Source: CBFIDE01 sp965661265 | GTDB lineage: Bacteria > Bacteroidota > Bacteroidia > Flavobacteriales > Schleiferiaceae | Reading direction: 5' to 3' | DNA: 64,000 bases | Assembly: GCA_965661265.1 (NCBI GenBank) | Contig: CBFIDE010000006.1 | Coordinates: 60,750-124,749 of the forward strand | Shown: positions 34,692 through 43,632 of the stretch, in pieces | How positions within the stretch are numbered: position 1 is the first letter of the stretch | Layout: every line of letters starts with the position of its first letter | The notes under the pieces: model-generated | Seen by the model: the letters and a program-made list of their open reading frames with translations, nothing else | What the model was told of the DNA's origin: nothing | Database searches by the model: none | Position numbers and translations under genes: made by a program

Positions 34692-37310
34692 ATGCTCCGA
34701 ATGAATCGCCTTTTAAGTCTTCTTGCTCTGTGTATTTTTCTCTTCTCTTGTACAGAAGAAACAGTACAAAATGCTGAGAAATTTGCAGCTATTCCTGATG
34801 GATCAGACATTGTACTCGAGCTTAACGACATTCCTGAAAATTGGACTGACATAAAAAGCAGTAAGATTTTTGACAACCTTGATAGTTTAGCTATAGTTCA
34901 AAATTCTATGCTGTCTGCCAATAAGTTTTTGAGCTCTTTTCCTATTGACAGTCTTGTCAAATTTATAGATAATAGAAGTCTGACTATGGCTTTTGGATTA
35001 GCGGGAGCGAATAAATATGAGGCAGTTTTTATTTTGGAATCTACGCCAGAATTTGATTCCTTCTATGGCAAACGACTATCTAAAAAACTAAAATTTAGCT
35101 CAAGAGAGTATTCAGGCGCAACAATATTTGAATTCAAAGCAGAGGATTACAGTTTTTATAGCTGCAGTTATAGAGGTCTATTAATGATAAGCGCATCTGA
35201 TGTTCTATTAGAAAAATCTGTTCGACAGATTAATACGGGCTTCAGTATTCTAAATGATCTAGAATTCGAAAAGCTTTATAAAACTGCGAACCCTTCTGAT
35301 CCCGTAAATATCTACCTTAACTTAAAGGAGAGCAACTCTTTTATCAAAACAATATTTCCGGGACAAAAAGCTCCTTTTATTTCAAAAATGGGAGCTTGGG
35401 CAGAATTAGACTTACAAATTTCATCTAATAAGTTATTGTTAAGCGGGATCAGTCTATTACCAGAATCAGGTTTGTATTTCCCTCAAATATTTAAAGGAAT
35501 AAAAGCACACAATAGCTATTCAACCGACTTTCTTCCGGCTAATACAGCCCTTTGCTTAAGCTATACTTTTCAGAATGCTGAAACTCTTTACAGGAACTAT
35601 GTTAGCTATTTAGAAAAAGAAGGAACTTATGCAAACTATAAGGCAAAATTAGATGACTTAAAAATTGACCCTAACGCTGACTTCAACCAGTTTGTTGATG
35701 ATGAAATGGGCGTTTTCTGGACTGCCAGTAATAATGAAGAAAACCGTTTTGCTTATTTTAAACTAAGAGATAACGAAAGCAGTTTAGCAGCTTGGCACAA
35801 ATTCTCTGATTCTTCTAATATAGAAGGATATCGCTCTTTTATTATCAAAAAGATCAAGCATTCTAATCTACTCCAGTCTATTTGGGGTTCAAGTTTCAAG
35901 TCCTTCCAGAATGCATATTTCTTAAACTTTGAGGATTATATAATTGTTGGCAATAGCTTAAGTGGCTTAAAAGGAATGGTCAATGATATATTGGCTGAAC
36001 GATTTTTAAGAAAAGAGTTAGGCTATCTTAATTTTATCGGTGCACAATCCGATAGAAACCATATTCAATTAGTAGCATCAAATCCGGAATTTATAAGCGC
36101 CTTTTCTGAGGAATTCAGTCCAGAGCAGAAGAAAAATATTCTTGCCAACAGAAAAGCTTTAAAGAGATTGAGATGGGCAGCTTTGAGCTTTAAAGTCAAT
36201 AATGATGCTGCTTTTGTCAACTTTTCTGTAGAACATCAAATTCAGAAAAAAGAAGAAGTAAGTAGGCTATGGACCTGTGTTCTTGAGTCAGAAGCATTGA
36301 ACGCGCCTCAATTTGTAAAGAATCATTATACACAAAAATACGATGTCGCTGTTCAGGATAGAAATCATAAGCTCTATCTTATATCGCCGGAAGGCAAAGT
36401 ACTTTGGACCAGAAACTTAGACGGCCCTATTCTTGGTGAAATTAAGCAAGTGGACATGTTTAAGAATATGAAGCTTCAATTGATTTTCAACACTTATCAA
36501 AAGCTTTATTCTATAGACAGACTTGGAAGAGATGTAGAGAATTTCCCGGTAAAATTAAAGGCAAGAGCCAGTGCCGGAGTAGGCGTATTCAATTATGATT
36601 ACGCTCGTAATTACCGCTTTGTTATTCCTTGCAAAACAGACATTTATAATTACTCCATAGAAGGAAAATTGGTAAAAGGTTGGAAATTTGAAGAGGCCAA
36701 TTCTGAGATTTTAGCTGAACCTCAATTCTTTAGTGTTAAAAACAAGGACATCATTACCACTGTCAATAGAGAAGGTGAGTTGTACTTCTTAAATAGAAAG
36801 GGAGAAAAAAGATTCAAACTAGACGCCAAACTTCCAGGGCTTCAAACTCCAGTTTTCTTAAAAGAAGAAGAGACAATAAAAGAATCTGAACTATTGGCAA
36901 TCGGTACTTCAGGGCGACTTTATGTTATTCATCCAGAAGGTCAGGTGGATAGCCTATATCTTGAAGAAAGCTACCCTGCTGAGCATTTCCTTTACTTTGA
37001 AAGTAGATACATATTCTCTAGCTCAGACATGCTATTTGTAAAATCGGATCAAAATCCTTGGAAGAACAAATTGGACGGCGAGATTTCTCATAGACCAAAG
37101 GCCATGACGATGAGATCAAAGCTTTATGTTGCCGCCTTTAGTGAAGAAGCTGAGAAAATATACCTTTTCAATAATGAAGGAGATTTAGTGAAAGGCTTCC
37201 CAGTATTTGCCCAAGGACCTTTTGATATGGGCTCATTAAGAAAAGACGGATCTATTAATATAGTTAGTAGTACAGAAGACGGATTAATTATTTGCTACAG
37301 ACTAAACTAA
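34692..37310 (+). CDS. Large lipoprotein with C-terminal propeller-like repeats
   Basis: An 872-residue predicted lipoprotein: signal segment RLLSLLALCIFLFSC with the lipid-attachment Cys at residue 19 of the longest reading. An ATG at 34701 is an equally good start. The first roughly 530 residues are mixed alpha/beta and not assigned to a known family; the DUF3352 family is a possibility. Residues about 550-870 contain repeated strands such as NHKLYLISPEGKVLWTRNLD, QKLYSIDRLGRDVENFPVK and GELYFLNRKGEKRF, consistent with a PQQ-like beta-propeller. It probably sits in the periplasm or on the outer membrane. Function unknown. It converges on the glucosaminidase gene with a 4-base overlap. Confidence 0.83.
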   Translation: MLRMNRLLSLLALCIFLFSCTEETVQNAEKFAAIPDGSDIVLELNDIPENWTDIKSSKIFDNLDSLAIVQNSMLSANKFLSSFPIDSLVKFIDNRSLTMAFGLAGANKYEAVFILESTPEFDSFYGKRLSKKLKFSSREYSGATIFEFKAEDYSFYSCSYRGLLMISASDVLLEKSVRQINTGFSILNDLEFEKLYKTANPSDPVNIYLNLKESNSFIKTIFPGQKAPFISKMGAWAELDLQISSNKLLLSGISLLPESGLYFPQIFKGIKAHNSYSTDFLPANTALCLSYTFQNAETLYRNYVSYLEKEGTYANYKAKLDDLKIDPNADFNQFVDDEMGVFWTASNNEENRFAYFKLRDNESSLAAWHKFSDSSNIEGYRSFIIKKIKHSNLLQSIWGSSFKSFQNAYFLNFEDYIIVGNSLSGLKGMVNDILAERFLRKELGYLNFIGAQSDRNHIQLVASNPEFISAFSEEFSPEQKKNILANRKALKRLRWAALSFKVNNDAAFVNFSVEHQIQKKEEVSRLWTCVLESEALNAPQFVKNHYTQKYDVAVQDRNHKLYLISPEGKVLWTRNLDGPILGEIKQVDMFKNMKLQLIFNTYQKLYSIDRLGRDVENFPVKLKARASAGVGVFNYDYARNYRFVIPCKTDIYNYSIEGKLVKGWKFEEANSEILAEPQFFSVKNKDIITTVNREGELYFLNRKGEKRFKLDAKLPGLQTPVFLKEEETIKESELLAIGTSGRLYVIHPEGQVDSLYLEESYPAEHFLYFESRYIFSSSDMLFVKSDQNPWKNKLDGEISHRPKAMTMRSKLYVAAFSEEAEKIYLFNNEGDLVKGFPVFAQGPFDMGSLRKDGSINIVSSTEDGLIICYRLN

Positions 37311-38191
37311 CGCAGTTTTAAGACTTGACCTACCTTGGCCTGAGTACCCGCGGGCATATTATTCAGCTTGTATAGTCGATCTAATCGGATAGCAAATTTC
37401 TGAGACACCCAGTACATATCTTGCCCAGATTGCACCTTATAAGTTGGCACATCTTTACTGCCTTTCTTCCTCTTTGTTTGCAGATATAATAATTGACCCT
37501 CCCTAAGTGGCGTATCATAGGAGATTTCATTGTATTTTAGAATCTCATCCACAGTTTTTTCTGTTTCCAAGCCAATGCTTTCATAAGTATCGCCCGCTGC
37601 TGCTACAATATACTTCACCTTATTTGCTGAGAGGGAAATATCGCTAGCCTTTATTATTGCGCTTTCGCGCGATACAAGAACCTCCTCTTTAGCTAAATCG
37701 TACTTATGGAGATCATATCTTTCAATTAAATCAATGAGAAGTTGAGGATACTTTTTATTAGTAGCATAGCCTGCCTTTTTCAAACCTTTAGCCCAAGATC
37801 TATAATCTGTTGGTTTGTATTCAAAAAGAAAGGTATACCTGGATCTTTCTGCTAAAAATTTAGAATGGTCTATAAAACTTTCTTCAGGACTGTCATAAAC
37901 TCTGAAACACTCTCCTTTCTTATCATCATCATGATAAGTCTTCTTTCCTTTCCACTCCAAATGACATTTAATTCCAAAGTGATTATTAGATTTTTGTGCC
38001 AGTTCACTAAGGCCATTTCCGCTTTCCAAAATCCCTTGTGCAAGAGTTATACTTGCCGGAATTCCAAAAGATTTCATTTCACCGATTGCAATATCCTTAT
38101 ATCGTTCTATATAATCTAGAGTTACCTGATTCTGTTGTGCACTAATCGTAAGGCTAAATACAAATGCGACTGCTAAAAACCTAAACTTCAT
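37307..38191 (-). CDS. Peptidoglycan glucosaminidase with LysM repeats
   Basis: A 294-residue secreted cell-wall hydrolase. A signal peptide (RFLAVAFVFSLTISAQ) precedes a GH73-type glucosaminidase domain (about residues 25-165; SITLAQGILESGNG carries the catalytic Glu, then NNHFGIKC and GYATNKKYPQLLIDLIE). Two LysM peptidoglycan-binding modules follow (about 205-250 and 245-294), the last ending VGQVLKLR. It would trim glycan strands during growth or division. Its start overlaps the stop of the upstream PLP-enzyme gene by 11 bases, so they are cotranscribed. Confidence 0.93.
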   Translation of the reverse strand: MKFRFLAVAFVFSLTISAQQNQVTLDYIERYKDIAIGEMKSFGIPASITLAQGILESGNGLSELAQKSNNHFGIKCHLEWKGKKTYHDDDKKGECFRVYDSPEESFIDHSKFLAERSRYTFLFEYKPTDYRSWAKGLKKAGYATNKKYPQLLIDLIERYDLHKYDLAKEEVLVSRESAIIKASDISLSANKVKYIVAAAGDTYESIGLETEKTVDEILKYNEISYDTPLREGQLLYLQTKRKKGSKDVPTYKVQSGQDMYWVSQKFAIRLDRLYKLNNMPAGTQAKVGQVLKLR

Positions 38192-39137
38192 ATTCTATGT
38201 ATAAGTTGTTTTTTTCTAAACGATGATTCATTCCTTTTATTCCTTGCAAGCCTCCTGTATGAATAGCAAGAACTTTGCTCCCTTTTGGATAAAAAGACTT
38301 TTTAATTCTATCTATCACTCCAAACAATAGTTTAGAAGTATAAATAGGATCTAATGGAATTGATGTTTCCTTATAGAATTCATTCATAAATGAAACTAGC
38401 TCTGCAGGGCATTTTCCATATCCGCCAAAATGATAATCTTCTATGACCTTATAAGAGCTTGGCTCTAAAACTTTTCCTCTACCTTCTGTGGATAAGTATG
38501 AACTATAATCTTTTTGATACTCTTTTATTTCAGCCGCTAAATAACCTTCACCCTTAAGAGCTGGATAAACTTCTAAATCTTTTCTATAAGATGAATAAAT
38601 TAAACCAGTTGCTGTGGTTCCGGTTCCTGCTGCAATGCAAACGATATCAAAACTTTTATCAAGATTATCCATAATTTCTGTGCATCCTTGAATACCTAAA
38701 ACACCTTTTCCTCCTTCTGGTATGATGTAACAGTCCGGATATTCCACAGATAGATTCTTTAAAAATTCAACAGAATCTTTGAGCTTATAATTCTCTCTAC
38801 TTATTGATTTAAGTATCATTCCGTTCTTTAAACAATAATCAAGAGTATCATTAGTCTTAGGTTCTTCACCCCTAATCAACGCTATACTTTCAACTTCAAT
38901 TTCTCTAGCAAGAGCAGACAGCGCAGCTAAGTGATTGGAATATGCACCTCCAAAGCTTAGAATTTTAGACTTACCACTTTTCAAAAAATCATCATAGTAG
39001 TACTTTAGCTTTCGCCATTTATTTCCACTAATCTCAGAATGAATTTGATCTTCTCTTAAAATGAATAGTTCTACACCATTCAATTCTTTTACAAACTGAA
39101 CATCTGGGCTTAAATTAAAAAGTAGACTAGGATTCAA
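38181..39137 (-). CDS. PLP enzyme, D-cysteine desulfhydrase / ACC deaminase family
   Basis: Fold-type II PLP enzyme of the ACC deaminase/D-cysteine desulfhydrase family. The Lys-bearing motif is SGNKWRKLKYYYDDF, followed by SFGGAYSNHLAALS and a phosphate-binding AAGTGTTATGLIY. The substrate cannot be decided from sequence. The start is uncertain: in-frame ATGs at 39248 and 39227 add 30-37 residues that look unlike the family. I use the TTG at 39137 (MNPSLLFNLSPDVQFV), which gives about 318 residues, close to the family length as I recall it, and leaves about 130 bases of divergent promoter space. It is coupled to the glucosaminidase gene. Confidence 0.86.
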   Translation of the reverse strand: MNPSLLFNLSPDVQFVKELNGVELFILREDQIHSEISGNKWRKLKYYYDDFLKSGKSKILSFGGAYSNHLAALSALAREIEVESIALIRGEEPKTNDTLDYCLKNGMILKSISRENYKLKDSVEFLKNLSVEYPDCYIIPEGGKGVLGIQGCTEIMDNLDKSFDIVCIAAGTGTTATGLIYSSYRKDLEVYPALKGEGYLAAEIKEYQKDYSSYLSTEGRGKVLEPSSYKVIEDYHFGGYGKCPAELVSFMNEFYKETSIPLDPIYTSKLLFGVIDRIKKSFYPKGSKVLAIHTGGLQGIKGMNHRLEKNNLYIEYEV

Positions 39138-39268
39138 ATTAATGATATTTAAACAAGAAAGCTTTTGTAGGGTTAGAACTGTTAAAGTAATGAATAGATT
39201 CTTTAATTGAGTGAGGATTGAAGTCATAATTGTAATTTCGCCCAACACTGTAGGAAACTATAGATCTT

Positions 39269-40396
39269 ATGTTTAGAATAATTAAAAAAATACTTGCCTT
39301 ATTAGGGATAGCAATTTTAAGTCTTGTATTAATTGGCCTAGGCTTTCTGTTTTTCAGTCCGCAATTTGGAGGCACGGCTGATGATGATGAACTTCAGAGG
39401 TACAAAAGAACAGGCTATTTTTATGATGGACAATTTCAAAACTTAATTGAGACCAATATGGAAATGGGCTTGAGTAAGATTTGGACTATAATGAAAGAAA
39501 TGAGCAAAGACAATCCGGATGCTAGTCCCAGCAAGGAACTACCCGTGACTGTGCTCAGTGATGCAGAACTAAATTCAACTGAAGATGCTTTATTCTGGTT
39601 TGGACATTCTGCATTCCTCTTAAAGATTGATGGTGCAAATATTCTATTAGACCCAATGCTAGGTGATGTTCCAGCGCCTTCACCATTAATGGGAAATGAA
39701 CGATTTAATAAAAAATTACCAGCAAGTATTGAGCGCTTACCAGAAATTGATGCAATTGTCCTTTCACACGATCATTATGATCATTTAGATTACGGTTCAA
39801 TAATGGAACTAGAAAGTAAAACTAAGAGATTCTATGTCCCGATTGGTGTAGGCAAGCATTTAAAAAGTTGGGGAATAGATCAAAGTAAAATATTTGAGCT
39901 CACTTGGTGGGAAGAAGTTGGATTTGATTCGCTGGCATTTGCCTTCACTCCTTCAAGGCATTTTTCTGGAAGAGGAATAACTGATAGAAATAAAAGTCAA
40001 TGGGGATCTTGGATCATTATGTCAATGCAAAAGAAAATATTCTTTAGTGGGGATGGAGGTTACGGTCCTCATTTTAAAGAAATTGGTGATCGCTATGGGC
40101 CATTTGATTTGGCTCTATTGGAGTGTGGACAGTACAATGAGAATTGGGCAGACATTCATATGATGCCAGAACAAACAGCGCAAGCAAGTATTGATGTAAG
40201 AGCCGACTATATGATGCCTATCCACTGGGGATCATTCAAGCTTGCCCTTCACCCTTGGAATGACCCAATTGTAAGACTAGCTGCCGTTTCAGAAGAATTA
40301 AATCTAAATTATATTAGTCCACAAATTGGACAAAAAATAATTGTAGGAGACACCTCTTCTTATCAATCTTATACAGAATGGTGGAAGGATTATTAG
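39269..40396 (+). CDS. Membrane-anchored MBL-fold metallo-hydrolase
   Basis: A 375-residue protein with an N-terminal transmembrane segment (IIKKILALLGIAILSLVLI) and a metallo-beta-lactamase domain. Metal-binding motifs are HDHYDHLD (HxHxDH), GHSAFLLKIDG, a later SRHFSGRG, FSGDGGYG and a terminal HWGSF. The organisation resembles the UlaG/NAPE-PLD-like branch, which acts on phosphodiester or lactone substrates; NAPE-PLD members are phospholipases. The substrate is not predictable. The anchor suggests work at the inner membrane, possibly facing the periplasm. It stands alone, divergent from the PLP enzyme. Confidence 0.88.
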   Translation: MFRIIKKILALLGIAILSLVLIGLGFLFFSPQFGGTADDDELQRYKRTGYFYDGQFQNLIETNMEMGLSKIWTIMKEMSKDNPDASPSKELPVTVLSDAELNSTEDALFWFGHSAFLLKIDGANILLDPMLGDVPAPSPLMGNERFNKKLPASIERLPEIDAIVLSHDHYDHLDYGSIMELESKTKRFYVPIGVGKHLKSWGIDQSKIFELTWWEEVGFDSLAFAFTPSRHFSGRGITDRNKSQWGSWIIMSMQKKIFFSGDGGYGPHFKEIGDRYGPFDLALLECGQYNENWADIHMMPEQTAQASIDVRADYMMPIHWGSFKLALHPWNDPIVRLAAVSEELNLNYISPQIGQKIIVGDTSSYQSYTEWWKDY

Positions 40397-40398
40397 TC

Positions 40399-40428
40399 TT
40401 GCTAGGCTATGCGAGCTTAGTATATTTG
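40399..40428 (+). promoter_or_regulatory. Two-box Bacteroidetes promoter before the Cys-rich protein and hutU
   Basis: TTG at 40399-40401, 19-base spacer, then an exact -7 box TATATTTG at 40421-40428, 21 bases before the ATG at 40450. It is the best match in the window to both elements of the Bacteroidetes promoter. Confidence 0.65.
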
Positions 40429-40449
40429 TATTAAGATATTTAAACTAAA

Positions 40450-40608
40450 ATGCCGCAATTAAAAAAAGGTGATTTTTATCATTCAGATGAAGGATTTATT
40501 GTTTTCACAGAACAATACCATTTAAAAAGAGGACATTGCTGTCAAAGCGGCTGCAAGCATTGTCCATATGGCTTCGACAAAAAAACAGGTAGAATAAAAG
40601 GGAAATAA
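40450..40608 (+). CDS. Small Cys-rich protein, DUF5522-like, 52 residues
   Basis: A short protein with the Cys cluster GHCCQSGCKHCPYGFD (about residues 29-44), preceded by a short N-terminal part containing FIVFTEQYHLKRG. The motif and size fit the DUF5522 family, recalled from flavobacterial genomes, where it commonly precedes hutU. The cysteines (CC-x3-C-x2-C) could bind zinc or an iron-sulfur cluster; no function is established. The hutU start follows two bases after its stop, and a good two-box promoter lies upstream. Confidence 0.82.
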   Translation: MPQLKKGDFYHSDEGFIVFTEQYHLKRGHCCQSGCKHCPYGFDKKTGRIKGK

Positions 40609-40610
40609 AC

Positions 40611-42611
40611 ATGAGTAATTTAGTAGTAACATTTGCAGAAGAAATTCAACAAGGTATCCCTGCACAATTGCCTCCAAAGGCAGTTTATAATCAGGATGCC
40701 AACCATGCACCCATTAGAAAGGATATTCTAAGTACAGACGAAAAAAAATTAGCACTTGAGAATGCACTGAGGTATTTCCCTAAGGATTGGCATGAAGAGC
40801 TAGCTAAAGAGTTTAGTCAAGAATTAAAGGAATTTGGACGAATCTATATGTATAGATTTAAGCCATCTTATAAAATTTATGCCCGACCTATTGAGGAATA
40901 TCCGGCCGTTTCTCCGCAAGCTGCAGCTATTATGCTCATGATTCAAAATAATTTAGATCCTGCAGTAGCTCAGCACCCTGAGGAACTCATTACTTATGGA
41001 GGAAACGGAGCAGTGTTTCAAAATTGGGCGCAGTACTTATTGACCATGAAATATCTGTCCAAAATGACAGAGAATCAAAGTTTGCATATGTATTCTGGAC
41101 ACCCAATGGGATTATTTCCATCCCACCCTGATGCACCTAGAGTTGTGGTAACCAATGGTATGGTTATCCCAAACTATTCTAAGCCAGATGATTGGGAAAA
41201 GTTCAACGCACTTGGAGTCAGCCAGTACGGTCAAATGACTGCTGGTTCATATATGTATATCGGACCACAAGGAATTGTTCATGGTACTACTATCACTGTT
41301 TTAAACGCACTAAGAAAAATCGGGCGAAAGCCAAATACAGGAGCCTTATTCTTAACTGCTGGATTAGGTGGAATGAGTGGTGCTCAGCCAAAGGCAGCCA
41401 ATATTGCTGGATGTATTTCAGTTACAGCAGAAGTGAATATTAAAGCAAGCCGAAAAAGATTTGAGCAAAATTGGGTAGATGAATTGATTGATGATATCGA
41501 CCAATTGGCGGAAAGAGTAAAGAAAGCACAAGCAGCTCAGGAAACAGTTTCTATAGCCTATGAAGGAAATATAGTAGAGGTTTGGGAGAAGTTTGACCAA
41601 GAAAATATTCATATTGATCTAGGATCTGATCAAACCTCATTACACAATCCTTGGGCCGGTGGATACTACCCTATTGGTTTGAGTTATGAGGAAGCCAATA
41701 AAATGATGGCTAAACAGCCAGAGGAATTCACAAAGTGGGTTCGCAAAAGCTTAAAAAGGCAAACTGATGCTATAAATGCACACGCCGCTAAAGGAACCTA
41801 TTTCTTTGATTATGGCAATGCATTTCTATTAGAAGCTAGTAGGGCTGGGGGCGATATCATGGCAAAAGATGGATTGCATTTTAAGTATGCTAGCTATGTA
41901 CAAGATATTATGGGACCTATGTGTTTTGACTATGGGTTTGGCCCGTTTAGATGGGTTTGTGCTAGCGGAAAGGCCTCTGATCTTGAAGCTACGGATAAAA
42001 TCGCGGCAGGCGTATTAAGAAAATTAGCCGCCAATTCTCCAGAAAGAATTAAGCAGCAAATGGAAGACAACATTCGTTGGATAGAATCTGCTCAAGAAAA
42101 TCAACTGGTTGTAGGGTCGCAGGCAAGAATACTTTATGCTGATAGTCAAGGTAGAATAGAAATCGCGAAAGCGTTCAATGAAGCTATAAAAGAAGGGCAG
42201 ATAGGCGCAGTGGTACTAGGAAGGGATCACCACGATGTATCCGGAACAGATTCTCCATTTAGAGAGACTTCAAACATTTATGATGGATCCAGCTTTACGG
42301 CCGACATGGCAATTCAGAATGTGATTGGTGACAGCTTTAGAGGCGCTACTTGGGTGAGCATCCACAATGGCGGAGGCGTTGGCTGGGGCGAAGTAATTAA
42401 TGGTGGCTTCGGAATGCTATTAGATGGGTCAGAAGGTGCAAGCAGAAGACTAGAGAGTATGCTTTTATTTGATGTGAACAATGGAATAGCCAGAAGAAGT
42501 TGGGCAAGAAATGAGCCTTCTATATTTGCCATTAAGAGAGAAATGGAAAGAACCCAAGGACTAGAAGTTACTATCCCTGAAATTGTAGACATTGACTTAA
42601 ATAATTATTAA
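40611..42611 (+). CDS. hutU: Urocanate hydratase
   Basis: A 666-residue NAD-dependent enzyme converting urocanate to imidazolone propionate in histidine degradation. Hallmarks are YGGNGAVFQNWAQYLLTMKY, MYSGHPMGLFPSHPDAPR, TAGLGGMSGAQPKA, SDQTSLHNPWAGGYYP, GPMCFDYGFGPFRWVCASG and SIHNGGGVGWGEVINGGFGM. It is longer than the roughly 560-residue proteobacterial enzyme, as in other Bacteroidetes. No other hut gene is adjacent. It is cotranscribed with the small Cys-rich protein. Confidence 0.95.
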   Translation: MSNLVVTFAEEIQQGIPAQLPPKAVYNQDANHAPIRKDILSTDEKKLALENALRYFPKDWHEELAKEFSQELKEFGRIYMYRFKPSYKIYARPIEEYPAVSPQAAAIMLMIQNNLDPAVAQHPEELITYGGNGAVFQNWAQYLLTMKYLSKMTENQSLHMYSGHPMGLFPSHPDAPRVVVTNGMVIPNYSKPDDWEKFNALGVSQYGQMTAGSYMYIGPQGIVHGTTITVLNALRKIGRKPNTGALFLTAGLGGMSGAQPKAANIAGCISVTAEVNIKASRKRFEQNWVDELIDDIDQLAERVKKAQAAQETVSIAYEGNIVEVWEKFDQENIHIDLGSDQTSLHNPWAGGYYPIGLSYEEANKMMAKQPEEFTKWVRKSLKRQTDAINAHAAKGTYFFDYGNAFLLEASRAGGDIMAKDGLHFKYASYVQDIMGPMCFDYGFGPFRWVCASGKASDLEATDKIAAGVLRKLAANSPERIKQQMEDNIRWIESAQENQLVVGSQARILYADSQGRIEIAKAFNEAIKEGQIGAVVLGRDHHDVSGTDSPFRETSNIYDGSSFTADMAIQNVIGDSFRGATWVSIHNGGGVGWGEVINGGFGMLLDGSEGASRRLESMLLFDVNNGIARRSWARNEPSIFAIKREMERTQGLEVTIPEIVDIDLNNY

Positions 42612-42658
42612 TATTGACATCAGAAGATTAATAAAAGCTTCTATATACAAAAGAGACC

Positions 42659-43267
42659 ATGACTAAACTGAACACTGCGCTTAGCGTAATATTGATTATT
42701 GCTGTTGCCTTCTTATTTAGCAGAGAATTTTCATCTGAAACAGAATCCTCTAGGGAATCTGGCACTACATTAAGCGCTACTAATGATGATGTATTAACAA
42801 AGCCTATAAGAATTGCTTACATTATTACCGATAGCTTGATCAAAAACTATGACTATCATAAAGAATTGAGCATGGAGATTGAAGCTAAGGCCAAAATTCT
42901 GGAGAAGGATATTGACCAAAAAAGAATAGCTTTTGAAGAGAATCTAACTATACTTCAACAGCAATCAGCAAATATGAGTCAGGAACAAATGCAAGAAGCT
43001 CAGTTAGATTTACAAAGAGCAGAGCAAAACTTATTAGCTTCTCGCGATTCTAAAGCTCAAGAACTAAATGTAGCTAATCAAGAACTAAATATGCTCATAC
43101 TTGACGATATGAAAATTGTAATTGATTCAATACAAAAAGAAATGAATCTTGATTTTATTCTAAGTAAAGACCCAAACAGCATTTTATTACAGGCTAATGC
43201 CGATTATGATATCACAAGCCTTGTGGCTGAACGCTTAAATGAAAACTATAAAAACCGAAAGAAATAA
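42659..43267 (+). CDS. OmpH/Skp-like periplasmic chaperone
   Basis: A 202-residue protein with an N-terminal signal or anchor (TALSVILIIAVAFLF) and a long helical coiled coil (about residues 65-150; AKAKILEKDIDQKRIAFEEN), as in Skp/OmpH proteins that escort unfolded outer-membrane proteins. A short beta-rich stretch (RIAYIITDSLIKNYDY) precedes the coil, matching the family trimerisation body. Members are commonly multiple in flavobacteria. It follows hutU by 47 bases and could be separately transcribed. Confidence 0.85.
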   Translation: MTKLNTALSVILIIAVAFLFSREFSSETESSRESGTTLSATNDDVLTKPIRIAYIITDSLIKNYDYHKELSMEIEAKAKILEKDIDQKRIAFEENLTILQQQSANMSQEQMQEAQLDLQRAEQNLLASRDSKAQELNVANQELNMLILDDMKIVIDSIQKEMNLDFILSKDPNSILLQANADYDITSLVAERLNENYKNRKK

Positions 43268-43350
43268 TATTTTTTGAACGTTTATATTTTTTGATAGTTA
43301 TTTTCTATGGGCCCTAGATTTGAATGAATAGTTTCATCCTTTTTTTAGAG

Positions 43351-43358
43351 TATTTTTG
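43351..43358 (+). promoter_or_regulatory. Bacteroidetes -7 box (TATTTTTG) for the 84-residue protein
   Basis: Exact TAnnTTTG match, 14 bases before the ATG at 43373. Confidence 0.45.
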
Positions 43359-43372
43359 ATAAAAATTATAGC

Positions 43373-43627
43373 ATGAGACTACCATTAATCAAGCACGGCC
43401 TAAAGTTTATTCAAGAGAATGATGAAGACTGGGTGAATGAAACTATTGAGCTTTTGGAGTATTTATCTGAATCTCCAAACCTAAAAGAAGAAGAGCTAGA
43501 AGTTATTGGCGAATTACTTTCCAATCTATTTGGTACTTTAGAAGTGAGCCAAGCAATCAAGTCTGGCAAGCCTGAGAAAGAGGCTTTAAATGATTTTATG
43601 AAAAGAGTAGTCGGATCAATTAATTAA
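43373..43627 (+). CDS. Small acidic protein, DUF6952-like
   Basis: An 84-residue, highly acidic and helical protein without signal peptide or membrane segment. The arrangement (LPLIKHGLKFIQENDEDWV, then EELEVIGELLSNLFG and ALNDFMKRVVGSI) resembles a short conserved flavobacterial family I recall as DUF6952. No function is known. It has its own -7 box and is followed 5 bases later by a lipoprotein gene. Confidence 0.83.
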   Translation: MRLPLIKHGLKFIQENDEDWVNETIELLEYLSESPNLKEEELEVIGELLSNLFGTLEVSQAIKSGKPEKEALNDFMKRVVGSIN

Positions 43628-43632
43628 AGAAA

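Noticed and set aside
39139..39375. Minus-strand frame across the divergent gap before the metallo-hydrolase gene
   Set aside because: It covers the start of the metallo-hydrolase gene and the promoter space and has no domain.
42314..42592. Minus-strand open frame in the 3' part of hutU
   Set aside because: Shadow of a gene with unmistakable urocanase motifs.
40450..42611. Possible histidine-degradation gene cluster
   Set aside because: Only hutU and the small Cys-rich protein are present; no hutH, hutI or hutG is in the window.
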